Source of the DNA: Histoplasma ohiense
Taxonomy: Eukaryota > Ascomycota > Eurotiomycetes > Onygenales > Ajellomycetaceae
Length of the DNA: 64,000 bases
Assembly (NCBI GenBank): GCA_017607445.1
Contig: JAEVHH010000004.1
Span: 4,898,001-4,962,000, forward strand
Direction of reading: 5' to 3'
Every line of letters starts with the position of its first letter. Position 1 is the stretch's first letter. The position numbers and the translations under genes were made by a program. This document shows positions 23,853-35,626 of this stretch, one piece after another. The notes below the pieces were generated by a model that saw nothing but the letters and a program-made list of their open reading frames with translations, ran no database searches and was not told the origin of the DNA.

Positions 23853-24866
23853 TTAGAGTGAGAGCTTGTCTTTTCTCTGTTCTTGTCTGTCTGTGAGTGA
23901 CACAGTGTTCATATATGTGAGGAGTTTATTCAGAGTGATTACATTTGAACATTGATTTGTGAAGTGCTCTGATTTGTTACAGTGTATGCAGACTTCTCTG
24001 ACAATTCTGTCAGCAGCATTCTTCTCTGAGACATTAGAAATTCTCAGACAGCTTGTATTCACATGTGAGATTCAGTTCATTGATTCTGATTCAGAGATGA
24101 AGAGTGCTGCAGAGCAGTTTGAGATGTATACATTTATTCAACAGAATTCTCTGCAATTCTGAAGCACACAGAACTGAGACAGATCATTGTTCAACAGACA
24201 AAAATCAGCACAGAATTCACTGTATATTGAGAACTTCAGATACTCTACACTTCAGTTATACAACTGAAAGTTCAAATTCTTGAACAGTATGTTGATCTTG
24301 ATAGTATCATCTCAGTCTTGCTCATCTGCTTCTAGAAGTTTGTGATTGAATTCAGAAAGATAAGTTATCAACACAACATTCATCTGATGAGTCTGATTAA
24401 ACCAGTTCAACATCTTGACTTGAAGTGTAGAATTGAGAAAGAGAGAGTTGAGTTGTTGAAAGACTAGCTCTAGCATACACTGATTATTCTGACAATGACT
24501 CATTCAGAATTGAAATTTCACTAATGTATTGTCATTCAATCTGCTATAAATATATTATACTTGATTGAATAGTGAGTCTATTGCTTGTTTGTTGATGTTC
24601 AATTTAATGTTCACTTTTGACTTTCACATGAGGTAGAGTGTTAGATCTTTTTTGTATTTATCAAGAATTGAAAGTTTCTCTCTTGAGAGCTTTTCATGAG
24701 ATGTGAGTGTAGAAGAAATGATGAATGCAGAAGTACTCATTTCAACAAGTTGTTGTTGTAATTCAGTCATCTATAGTGCTTGCTGCTGAAGAATACTTTG
24801 TAGATCTAAGTTGTTGTTCACTATATTTGAGTGTGGTGGATGTTTGTAGAATTGTTTGTAGTTCAT
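23853..24866 (-). pseudogene. Copy E gag (1014 nt)
   Basis: It starts at Met 24866 and ends at the TAA complementary to 23853-23855. This is exactly 1014 nt, the same as B, C, J (joined) and K. The zinc knuckle VCIHCNKSEHFTNQC is intact (C-x2-C-x4-H-x4-C, about 23950-23995). Upstream is the capsid-like helical region with FQQLNSLFLNSTLQ and LSEFNHKLLEADEQD. Internal stops are mostly TGA. Confidence 0.87.
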
Positions 24867-25261
24867 TTCAATATCTAAGAACATGTAATAATAATAAAAG
24901 AAAAAAAATACTTGTAGATACTCAGTTCTTTCACAGATACTATTTACAGTGTTGCAGTGCTAAGCTTGATCAAGCTTTTTTATGAACACTATTCACAGTA
25001 TTACAGTTTATAGACACTCAGATCTTGTAGAACACAGTCAATTGTGTCTCAGACACTTAGACACAACAATCTATATAATTAACAATAGAGACACTCAGAT
25101 TTATGAGAGATCTCTTGTAACAACTAGACATTCAGATCTGTAAATGATGCACTCAGATGTAAGAACTGATAACAAAACACTTGAGTCTTAAACAACATAC
25201 TCAGATATAAAAACTAATAATAAGACATTCAGATCTTAAACACAGAAGAATCAATTTGTAA

Positions 25262-25795
25262 TGTAACAGATGTATTTTGATTAATGATTTGATACTATTC
25301 TAATTACAGATTACAAATTGATTAAGAAAAGAAAGAGAAAAGAAATCAGAAGAAAAGATTGTGCAAAGAGAGTTTTTATAGAGAAAAGTTCAGAGTGAAA
25401 GAATATCAGAAGCTGCTTCACAGTGAAGTATGAAGTGGAAGAACATTAAGAAATATGCATAAGAATTGTTAGAAACTACACAAGTGCAGAGTGTGAAGTG
25501 AGAGAATCATTGAGAGCTACATGAAAGAATTGTTAGAGACTACATGAGCATGGAACACAGAGCAGAAGAATGTTAGAAGCTATATGAAAGAATCATTAAA
25601 GACTATACAAGCACAAAGCACAGAGCAGAAGAACATTAAGAGCTATGCAGAAGAATTGTTAGAAACTACACAAGCACAGAGCACAGAGTGAAAGAACATC
25701 AAGAGTTATATGAGATCACAACAGTCAGAAACAAGCAGATGCAGAAGAGGAGTTGATTGTGTAAGTTAATTACTAACAGATGTTAATTTGTCACA
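25262..25795 (-). repeat. 5' LTR of copy E (534 bp, four-unit type)
   Basis: On the minus strand it reads TGTGACAAATTAAC at 25795 through to TTACA at 25262, with four internal 63-bp units. It belongs to the older LTR class. Confidence 0.88.
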
Positions 25796-26203
25796 ATATA
25801 GTCTCTAACAATTCTTCTATATAGTTTTTAACATTCTTTCACTTCATACTCTGCATTTATATAGTCTCTAACAATTCTTCTGTGTAGTTTCTAACATTCT
25901 TCTGCTCTGTATTTCATATTTGTATAGTCTCTAACAATTCTTCTGTATAGCTCTCAGTGATTCTCTCATCTCATACTCTGTACTTATATAGTTTCTAACA
26001 ATTCTTTTGTATAGCTTTTAATGTTCTTTCACTCTGTATTTCACTGTGAAACAGCTTCTGATATTTTTTTTTTCAAACTTTTCTCTATAAGAATCTCTTT
26101 TGTATAATCTTTTTTTCTGATTTCTTTTCTCTTTCTTTTCTTAATCAATTTGTAATCTGTATTAGAATAGTGTTAGATTGTTAATTGAAGTATACTCATT
26201 ACA
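25796..26203 (+). repeat. Truncated 5' LTR of copy B
   Basis: It begins inside the first 63-bp unit (atatagtctctaac) and ends at CATTACA. About 408 bp remain of an expected 533. The missing left part would lie where copy E now abuts. Confidence 0.85.
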
Positions 26204-26596
26204 TTATGAATTGATTTTTCTGTATTTAAGATCTGAGTGTCTTGTTATTAATTCTTATATCTGAGTGTATTGTTTAAGATCTGAGTGTCTTGTTATCAGT
26301 TGTTACATCTGAGTGTGTTGTTTATAGATCTGAGTATCTAGTTGTTATAAGAGATTTCTTGTGAGTCTGAATGCTCTTATCATTAGTTATATAGACTGTT
26401 GTGTCTAAGCATTCAAGATACAATTGACTGTGTTCTACAAAGAGACTCAAGTGTCTACAAATCATAACACTGCAAATAGTGTTTACAAAAAAGCTTGACA
26501 AAACTTAGCATCACAACACTGTGAATAGTGTCTGTGAGAGAACTGAGTGTCTACAAGTATTTCTTTTCTTTTTTTTACATGTTCTTAGATATCAAA

Positions 26597-27610
26597 ATGA
26601 ACTACAAACAATTCTACAAACATTCACTGCATCTGAACACAGTGGATGATAACTTAGATCTATGAAGTATTCTTCAGCAACAGACACTACAGATAGCTGA
26701 ATTGCAACAATGATTTGCTGAAATGAGCACTTTCATATTCATCATTTCTTCTACACTCATATGTTACAAAAAGCTCTCAAGAGAGAAGCTTTCAATTCTC
26801 AACAAATATGAAAGAGATCTAGCACTCTATTTTGTATGAAAGTCAAAAGTGAATATCAAATTGAACATCAATGAATAAGCAATAGACTCACTATCCAATC
26901 AAGTGTGGTATATTTATAGCAGATTGAATGATAATGTATTAGTGAAATTTCAACTCTGAATGAGTCATTGTCAGAATAATCAATGTATGTCAGAGCTAGT
27001 CTTTCAATAATTCAACTCTCTCTTTCTTAATTCTACACTTCAAGTCAAGACATTAGACTGGCTTAATCAAACTCATCAGATGAATATCACATTGACAATT
27101 TATCTTTCTAAATTCAATCACAAACTTCTAGAAACAGATGAGTAAGACTGAAATGACATCATTAAAATCAACATATTATTCAAAAATTTGAACTTTCAGT
27201 TGCATAACTGAAGTGTAGAGTGTCTGAAGCTCTCAATATACAGTGAATTCTATACTGATCTTTATCTATTGAACAATGATCTGTCTCAGTTCTGTGTACT
27301 TCAGAATCACAGAGAATTTCACTGAACAAATATATATATCTCAAACCACTCTGCAGCACTCTCCACCTCTGAATCAGAATCAATAAACTGAGTTTTACAT
27401 GTGAATACAAGTCACTCAAGGATTTCTAATGTCTCAGAAAAGAATGCTGCTGATTGAATCATCAGAAAAATTTGCATATACTGCAACAAGTCAGAGCACT
27501 TCACAAATCAATGTCTGAATGCAATTGTCTCAAATAAATTCTTTATGTGCATGAACACTGCATCATCTGTAGACAAGCAAGAACAGAGAAAAGATGAGCT
27601 CTCACTTTAA
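26597..27610 (+). pseudogene. Copy B gag (1014 nt)
   Basis: Met at 26597 to TAA at 27608-27610, again 1014 nt. It contains the capsid-like region and the knuckle CIYCNKSEHFTNQC near 27475-27515, with all four ligands present. There are several internal TGA codons, for example replacing Trp in the WKSK context seen in copy C. Confidence 0.86.
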
Positions 27611-28501
27611 AATATAGATAAAAACTCAAGAAGCAGAAAGCTAGCTGAAGATTCAAACAGAATATACAAGCAGATATAATTATAATCTCTATCATTGTAA
27701 ATTATCTAGTCAATATATAAGCAATGATAGACAGTGATTTTCTTCACTACACTTTTATAGACACTCAGCTGATTGAGAAGTATAAGCTTCAGCATATTCT
27801 CTTTCTCAAACTGAATAAACTCAGTAGATTTGACAGTCTCAGAGAATCCATCTTCTACAACATAATAAGATTTAATATCAACATAGAAGAATATGAGAAG
27901 AAGAATATATATACATACAAAATACAAACCTTGAATACAATCTAATACTCAGTCTATTATAGCTCACAGAATTTGAAACCTTGTTGAACATACACAACTA
28001 CTGTCTTATTTTCTCAGAAGACAACTATATTTATAAGAAGAATGTTGATAGAATCACTGATTTCACTCAGATATCAGCAGAAGCATACAAACTACTAATT
28101 CATCAAATGTATGAGAAGAAGAATGTCCAAGTGTTCACTGCTAGTATGACAGATATCAAAAAAGCATTAGAGAAATTAGAACTCAAAAATCTCAAGAAAC
28201 TGTGCAAAGAACTATCTGAATTGTACAAAGATTTCACAGATATATTCAACAAAAAAGAAGCTGAAAAGCTTCTCTTTTATCAAGAATGCAGTATAGATCA
28301 TACAATTGAATTTATTAAAAAAGATGATAAGAACTCACAATTACTCTGAGATTCTCTCTACAGAATATCATACAACAAACTTCTCATTCTACAAAAAAAC
28401 TCAATGAATTACTAGACAAAGATTTTATTTATATTAACAACTCATCTGCTGCAGCATCTGTACTGTTTGCAAAGAAATCAGAAGAAGGCTTACAATTCTG
28501 T
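27611..28501 (+). pseudogene. Copy B pol part 1 (protease, RT start)
   Basis: Protease motif IDSDF at 27727-27741: the Gly of the DSG triad is replaced by Asp through a G-to-A change, which would kill the enzyme. The linker to RT carries KKLCKELSELYKDFTDIFNKKEAEK. The frame stops at 28501, where element N inserted. The five bases tctgt (28497-28501) are its target duplication. Confidence 0.85.
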
Positions 28502-28772
28502 TGTAAGAGATGATTCTAGATATAATTATGAGAATAGTGTGAAGTACGCATGTAGAATGTTAAGAAGATAGCAATCTCTATTATTCAAAGCTAATTGCTG
28601 ATTTTCTAATATCTACAGATATCAGTGAGCATTATATAGACAATCATCACACTCTACAGCTGTCTATAATACTGTGTGCTATATTCATTCTCATTAATTC
28701 TGATGTGTTCTGTATTCTTCTATCATCATATAGCTATTTTCTAATATAGATATCTTCATTGTGTCTATTACA
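28502..28772 (-). repeat. 3' LTR of element N (271 bp)
   Basis: On the plus strand it starts TGTAAGAGATGATTC and ends CTATTACA. Its outer edge keeps a CG (gaagtacgcatg, 28541-28552) that is tatgtatg in the other LTR. Confidence 0.93.
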
Positions 28773-29317
28773 ATTATCTTTCTTCTTCAAAGATCTGGTT
28801 CTCAGAGCTTCTTATTGCAATGTGTGAAGTTTGTAATAGATGCTGCATGGTTGATATTGTATAGAGTTTGCAGAATTGAGCTGAATTAATTGTTGAGATT
28901 AATTCTGAAATGCTGCTGTTTTGAAAGAATGTTTTTCTCTCTCTGATGTTATTGCAGTTCAATCATGATTTAGACACAATCTCTGAATCCCTTTTCTTTA
29001 ACTTTTACATCAAAAATCATACTCTAATGAAATCATCACCACCACCATCATCATCAACAATTTTTTATTTAAATAGAATACATCAATTTATCAAACAAAG
29101 TACACTGTATCTTTCTATGCAATTTTTATTGCAAATTTTGAAGTTTTGATTGTGTGGTTGTGTTTTTCATTTTGGGTTGAGTTTTGTGTTGTTGCAATTT
29201 TTTGAATCAATATTGTAATATTGATTTCAATCTTCAACATCTGTTTTTCTTTCTTATTGCTTTTGCTTCTCCTTCTTCTTTGAATAAGGTCTTGATACTA
29301 ATTTAAAATTATGATAG

Positions 29318-30462
29318 AATGTCAGAACCAGCTGTTTCTGTTGCTGGTTTGAAGTCTATGAAGAATAATATACTGTCTATCATCAAGAGCATTTGCTTGA
29401 ATTGTCTGAAGAGATTGTAGAATTCTTCAGTATATTTTTGCTTTGTGAATAATGAATGAACACACTGTCACATCTGTTATATATCAAATAGAAGTTGTGC
29501 TGCTATAAGTTTTCTTAAACTGAGATTGTTATGAATACTAATGAGTTATAGATATCTGAGTGCTTTCATGAAATCAGTTAATCTTTGATCAATAAATTTC
29601 ACAAAATGCTGCTCTCTGACAAAGTTCTGAATGAAAGATTTACCACATATCAAACTGCTGTTGCAAGATTTGTATTTGATGTGCAGATCTATAAGAATGT
29701 AGATGAGATTCTAGAATTCTATATAAACTCTGATGATCTGTTGTCACAGTAAGATATAGTATTTGATTATAGCAGTGTTTCAGAAAGCATGTTTTCACAT
29801 TCTGCTATTACATCAGTATCATTTTTACTGAGTCAAAATCTTGATGTGTTATTTGAGTTGACTGATAATATAGACAAAGATGAGAAAGTGGATGATCTTA
29901 TTGAAGTGTTAGAAAGAAACACAGCAGTATATTGCTGTTGTTGTATTTGACATTTGACAATATTCTCTCATCATTATTATGAGTCTGTTGAGAGTTGATG
30001 CAAAAAATGCAAGCACTGCTCAGTGACAAAACACACTTGCATTTCAGTAAGTTATTATTCAGATGTTTTACAGTATACAATATTAACTTGTATTAGATGT
30101 CAGCAGATGTTGTTGAATTGACTCAGATGATTATCAACACTGCTGAGAATCTAATTATTGCTGATATGAATGTTTTGAATATTAACATTTTGCAGAGTGC
30201 TGTGACTGCAATGATTAAATTCTTTGCTGTGAAGATCTGTGAGATTCAATGAGACAGTTCTTTTGAGACTTCAGCTGAAACAGTGATTAATGAGATCTCA
30301 ATGATTACATCATCAGTCACAGCTTTCAAATCATTGTTGAAACATTATACTTCATCAGTTGAGAAAATCTGAGATAATAAGCAGATTTGTTTTGATGACA
30401 ATTTTTCAAATGACACTGATCAAGCTGAGACAGATCTGTTTTTTAATCTCTGAATGAAATAA
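29318..30462 (+). pseudogene. Antisense, apparently spliced accessory gene of element N (unknown, Cys-rich)
   Basis: This coding relic runs opposite to gag-pol. Exon 1 (frame of 29606) carries recognisable protein such as FHEIS, SLINKFHKMLLSDKVLNE, TAVARFVFDVQIYKN and DDLIEVLERNTAVYCCCC. It ends in a Cys cluster (CKKCKHC...KHTC, 29999-30040). A consensus intron, GTAAGT...TTAACTTGTATTAG, spans 30047-30096 (50 bp, phase 0). Exon 2 opens at ATG 30097 and stays open to 30450 except for two TGA codons, reading MSADVVELTQMIINTAENL and later FDDNFSNDTDQAETDL. It stops at TGA 30451 or TAA 30460. All internal stops are TAA, TAG or TGA explainable by C-to-T or G-to-A. The true start is unknown. I do not recognise the family. 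The Cys pattern suggests zinc binding. Confidence 0.55.
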
Positions 30463-30639
30463 ATATATTCAGCAGTCATTGTTATCTTCTTCATTTTCAT
30501 TTACTGACTGACTTCTGATAGATTTTATTAAACTGTTTCAAGTATTTCTGATTGTTCATCAAATTTTTCTCAGATTTTCAAGAATTATCTGTGTCTGTAC
30601 AATTCTTTCATTTGATAAGATATTGTGTTTGATCACAGT

Positions 30640-33600
30640 ACTGATGTTTGTCTAATATAGTTTCAATTTTTTATTTCTTTTATGTGTCTATAATTATCAG
30701 TTCTGCTTGCAGAATTTGTCTGTTGTGTGTGTGATATGATTTGAGAAGAGAAACATGGAATATGAGATGAATTTTTTTATATTACAGTGTGAGTTTCAGT
30801 TTGTACATCTGTGTACTGCAGATATCAATTATTTGAAAGAGACTCAAAAATTAATAATCTAGTTTGAGTGAGAATTGCAAGATAGATATATTTTTTGCAT
30901 GCAACATTACTCAGTTCTCTATCTTAAAGCTTTTTGATATATAATACTGATTATAATACTTTTTCTCAGCTGCTTTGACAGCTTTCAAGCATTCTCAAAT
31001 CTTGTTCTTTGCTTGCTTCATCTGTTTCACTTGTTTCATCACTGATTTTGATGCATCTGTGCTTGAAGGTTTCATGTCTATGTGAAGTTCAGTTGATCAG
31101 CTGATCATCACTTCAGATGATATCATTTTTATCAATGTATGAAAGATGTTGTTATATGCTCATTGCATCAGAGAAATCCATTCTATTCAATTATCTTGTT
31201 GATAGTTGCAATATATGCAAAGATAATGTTCAATCATCTGGTTCAATCATTCTGTCTGACCATCAGTTTGTGGGTGGAAAGCTGTTGATAATTTTCATCA
31301 AATATGAAGTAGATAACATAATGTTGATCAAAACTTGCTATTTATTAATGAATCTCAGTTGCTAATAATGTTTGCAGGTAGATCAAAGTTTTTTGTAATT
31401 CTTCATACAATAATATTCACAAATTCTTCTGCATCTAACTCTGAAGATGTGGGCACAATTATGACTCATTTGATGAATAAATCAACAAATATAACAATAG
31501 TATTATAGATTTGACTTCTCTTTTTATTATCTGATAGATCTTCAATAAAGTTTATATTAATTGTATGTTATTTTTTATCTGACATTGAATGTGATTGTAG
31601 CAATCTGTACAGCTTGTGCTGTGATATCTTGATGCATTGACAAACATCACAAGTTCTTATATATTCTACAATCTCATTGCTCATATCATGTCACAAGTAC
31701 TTGCATTTGATTGCTTTGATGATTTTGTCATGTTCAAAATGACCACTTTGAGAATCATTATAATTTATTTTCATTATTTCATGTTTTATAATCTTGTCTT
31801 GCAGTATGTAGACTTTATCATCTTTTCTGAGCAGATTATCTTTATCTACTGCTCAGATTGAATAATTATCTACACTAGTGTCACTCATCTCTAGTCTTCT
31901 ATAAAGTTCAGATGTGCTGATGTCTCTATTCTGAATCTGCAGTAAGAGTTTGATGATAGATTCAGCTATCTCTTTGTAATAGACTGTTTCAGACTCAAAT
32001 ATTTTGATGATTAGAATCTATAACATCAGAGTCTCTAGATCTAATCTTATAGTGTCTGTAATTTCATTCTCATTTACAGATGTGTTCTTTATTCTGCAGA
32101 GATTGTTATCATCAACAATTATAAGTCTCTTTACTCAACAATTTTCATTAGCTTGCAGATCTTTTTGCATCATCTTGATATATTAATCTAACTTTGTATT
32201 TTCTTTTGTCTTTAGTGACTTAAAGATTCTCTTATGCAGCTTCTTTTGCAGAGTAGAGAGCTCTGTTAAGAGAGCTGTATATTTTACAAAATCTGAGCAA
32301 CAACTTGATACATCTGTGGGATTATTTTTCTCAGAATGATGCTCTATTTCAAAATTGAACACTGAGAGTATTTTCATTCAACAAATCTGATGCTCATTTA
32401 GCTGCTTTGTTGTCATGAAGTGCTGAAGATTAATATGATCAGATAAAACAGTTATTGAGTGTCTGTTACTATATAGATAGTGATGTCATTGTCTGAAAGC
32501 TTCTACAATCAGCAACATTTCTAAATCATATATTTAATAACATCTTTCTGCTTCTGTGAGCTTTCTAGATCAAAATGTGATCAGATGTCAGTGATCATCA
32601 TTCATTAATTGTGATATTACTGCAGCAATTGCAACATCTGATCTGTTCATTTCTATACAGAGTTTTCACTGCAGATCAAAATGAATCAACAACAGTGCTT
32701 TTGTAAAGCATTCTTTTAACTGCAAAATTGCATGCTTGCAGTTTTTGTCTAACTGAACAGATGTATTATTCTTTCCTCTTTTCATTTTATAATCTTTTAA
32801 CAATTCAGTCAGAGATGCTGTTATTATCAAGAACTTGTATATAAATTGACAATAAAAATTGATGAATTCTAAAAATGTTTGCAATTTGTTTATAGTTTGC
32901 AGTTCTGATCAATCTAGAATTGTGTTGATACAGTATTTCTTGACTGTAATGCTCTGTGTGATAATCACAAAACCCAAAAATCCAATTTCTGTTGCATGAA
33001 ATGTACACTTACTAAGTTTGGCATATAGTCTCCATTGTCTTAACTGTTCCAGCACATTCTTAACATGGACAACATGTTCATCAAGTGTGTTTGAATAGAT
33101 TATGATATTGTCAAGATAAGCTATACAATATATGTCTAAAAGATCACTGAGAGCTTTGTTGATATAAGATTGAAAGATCACAGAGACATTGATTAGCTCA
33201 AAAGATAAGACTAGATATTCAAAGTATTCATATTATGTTTGAAATGCTGTTTTTCATTCATTCTTCACTTGTATGCAAATTCTATAATATACATCTCTAA
33301 GATTCAGCTGTGTATATATTTTGACATCTGCTAATCTATCAAGTATTTCACTTATCAAGAGCAGTGAATATTGATTCTTGACTGTTATTTCATTCAATTC
33401 TTAATAATCCACACAAAGATGCAGAGTTTCATCTTTCTTTGATGTGAATAATACTGACACACTGGCTAAACTTTTGAATGAATGTATTCAATTCCTCTCT
33501 AATGTCTTTTTGATATATTCTTGAAGGACAGAGAGTTCTTGAGATGATAAGTTATATATCTGTTGATATGAAAGTTTCTTGTCAGATTTGAGATTTATAA

Positions 33601-33990
33601 TATGATCATGAGATGTATGTTCTGTGTCAGATATATCTTCTTGAAACATATCAAGATAATCTTTATAATCATCTGAGATATTTGACTCAGTTGCTGCATT
33701 TGCAGCTTGTAATTATAAGACAGTGAATATAATATTGTCATTGTCAATTAGTGTTGTGAATTCTTTGGCAGTATTCAGATGTATATGATTAATATTTGAT
33801 GCTTTTCTATAGATTCAGCATCTTTGCATTCAATTGATATCAGAATTCACAGCTTTCAATCACAGCATGCTCAAAATTATATCATATCTGCTAATGTTGA
33901 CCTTTTTAAAATGGTGGAATTCTTCTCAGAGAACATGTTCATCATTGATAATCTTCATTGCAGCTCTTCATTGTTTATATAATTTAATCT
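30640..33990 (-). pseudogene. Element N pol (protease, RT, RNase H, integrase)
   Basis: Reading leftward, RT includes the catalytic box AYLDNIIIYSN (from YLDD) near 33110, followed by VHVKNVLEQLRQWRLYAKLSKC and the FLGFVI block (33040-32990). RNase H ends with FNFEIEHHSEKNNPTDVSS near 32340. The integrase occupies about 32060-30800, and its core can be read in register with fragment L. The protease was not pinned to a clear DSG/DTG motif; it should lie at about 33700-33990. Stops are numerous. No chromodomain was seen. Confidence 0.8.
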
Positions 33991-33999
33991 TATGATTAT

Positions 34000-35280
34000 C
34001 AACTGCTTCCACTACTTTTGATTTATCTTCTGTCTTTGAGAAATATTTTGATGCCCAGATGTGAAAAACAAAGTTCACATTTATATCAGAATTCATCAGC
34101 ATTCATGCTATCACCCATTCTGCTTCTGTCAGCATTTATATATTCATCATCAATAACTATTTATCTTACAGTCTAGTTGTTTGTATTCTCAATGCAGCAG
34201 CTGCTTCTATAATTGAAATTGTTGATTTTTTGCTTATTGAACTTGATTGCACTTTTTGAGATGTAATATTCAACAATCATTTGTAATATGATCTTTTTTA
34301 TGACAGTGAGAACATTTCTTTATTCAGTTATATTTATCTTTCTTGATTTGTTCAGTTGAATCTGTTTGTTTCTCTCATTTTCTTTTGTTTCAACAGTTGC
34401 TAGATTTATCAGAATGACACTGATTCTTTATAAATATTGCAGATCTGTCTTTGTGAATAGTATGCTGTTACTCTGATATATTTTTCTTGAGAGTCTGTAG
34501 AGTTCAAAACAACTCTTCATAGTTCTGAGATTCTTGATTTCAACAATCAAGTTCAGTGTGTAGTATCTTCAATATCTTACTACACAAGTTATTCATTCTT
34601 TGTTCTTTGCTATATGAGGGTAAGTAGTATTCTCAGTTTTTGAGATATTTAGAGAAATCATGTATCAATTGTCATTCTTGTTGCTTTGTATTTTGAAACT
34701 TTTGACTCATCAATTGATGCTGATTCTGTGAATCATTAATTTGTATTTCTAGATGTGATAGTATATTGTCAAAAGTCAACAGTATTTCTTCTTCACATCT
34801 CTCATACAATGATACAAAATTCAATCATTTCTGCTTAATATGAGCATTAAAATAGAGTTTAGCATCATTTATTTTGTATTCTTTCTTTTGATAATATCAG
34901 CAGTGATGTGTAAAGAGAGTCAATATGTGATCTTTATAGTTTTTGAATTCTAATATATTTTTTTCTCAATAATAGTTCTTAATCTCTAATCTTGATGATG
35001 TTTCATTATCATTGTTCATATCATTTGCAGATTGATTTTGTGATGATTCTGTGGTGATATTCTGAGTCAATTGAGACTCAATGAGAGTATCTTCATGAAT
35101 CTGCACTTTCAATTCATTGAGTTGCTGTTGTGCATGCAGAATAGCTAATTGCTGCTCTCATTCATAAATTTGATTATTCAACTGTTGCAAGTGTGCATTG
35201 TGATCATCAGAGATGATAGAGGATTCAGATTGATTTTCCAGAGATCTTACATATGTTGAGATTATTTTATGTGTTTTAAC
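34000..35280 (-). pseudogene. Element N gag with intact CCHC knuckle
   Basis: A zinc knuckle at 34273-34314 reads C-S-H-C-x4-H-x4-C, with all four ligands present at exact spacing. The upstream coding region (35250-34400) is rich in Gln and Asn and includes long helical stretches such as QQLNNQIYE. The exact start is uncertain. It is broken by stops, like the rest of the element. Confidence 0.7.
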
Positions 35281-35351
35281 TAATGTTGCATGTTTTATTG
35301 TAGATGTATGTAACAACAGACCACTCAAATAAAGTTTAGAGCAATTAGAAT

Positions 35352-35621
35352 TGTAAGAGATGATTCTAGATATAATTATGAAAGTAGTGTGAAGTATGTA
35401 TGTAGAATGTTAAGAAGATAACAATCTCTATTATTCAAAACTAATTGCTGATCTTCTAATATCTACAGATATCAGTGAGCATTATATAGATGATCATTAT
35501 ACTCTAAGCTGTCTATGATATTGTGTGCTATATTCATTCTCATTAATTCTGATGTGTTCTGTGTTCTTCTATCGCTATATAGCTATTTTCTAATATAGAT
35601 ATCTCCGTTGCGCCTATTACA
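35352..35621 (-). repeat. 5' LTR of element N (270 bp)
   Basis: Near-identical to 28502-28772. The outer edge keeps three CG sites within the last 20 bases (ccgttgcgcctattaca), where the inner end of the other LTR reads tcattgtgtctattaca. Sequence just inside offers no obvious tRNA primer-binding site. Confidence 0.93.
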
Positions 35622-35626
35622 TCTGT

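Larger units (their letters stand above)
21851..25795 (-). mobile_element. Chromovirus copy E, 5' part (LTR to RNase H)
   Basis: Minus-strand family 1 copy with LTR at the right, leader, gag, protease, RT and RNase H. The integrase, chromodomain and 3' LTR are absent. It breaks off in the region after RNase H at about 21850, against family 2 fragment L. Its right end abuts a truncated 5' LTR of copy B. Both breaks suggest a deletion or rearrangement rather than a simple insertion. Confidence 0.88.
28502..35621 (-). mobile_element. Family 2 Ty3 LTR retrotransposon N, complete, 7.1 kb
   Basis: A 7120-bp element with 270-271 bp LTRs and a perfect 5-bp target duplication (tctgt at 28497-28501 and 35622-35626) lies in the RT region of copy B. 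The retroviral genes read leftward: gag, protease, RT, RNase H, integrase. Between the integrase and the left LTR lie about 2 kb that are not pol. These hold a separate coding relic on the opposite (plus) strand. A purine tract on the minus strand (ctttgaagaagaaagataat, 28773-28792) adjoins the left LTR and confirms it as the 3' LTR. Confidence 0.93.
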
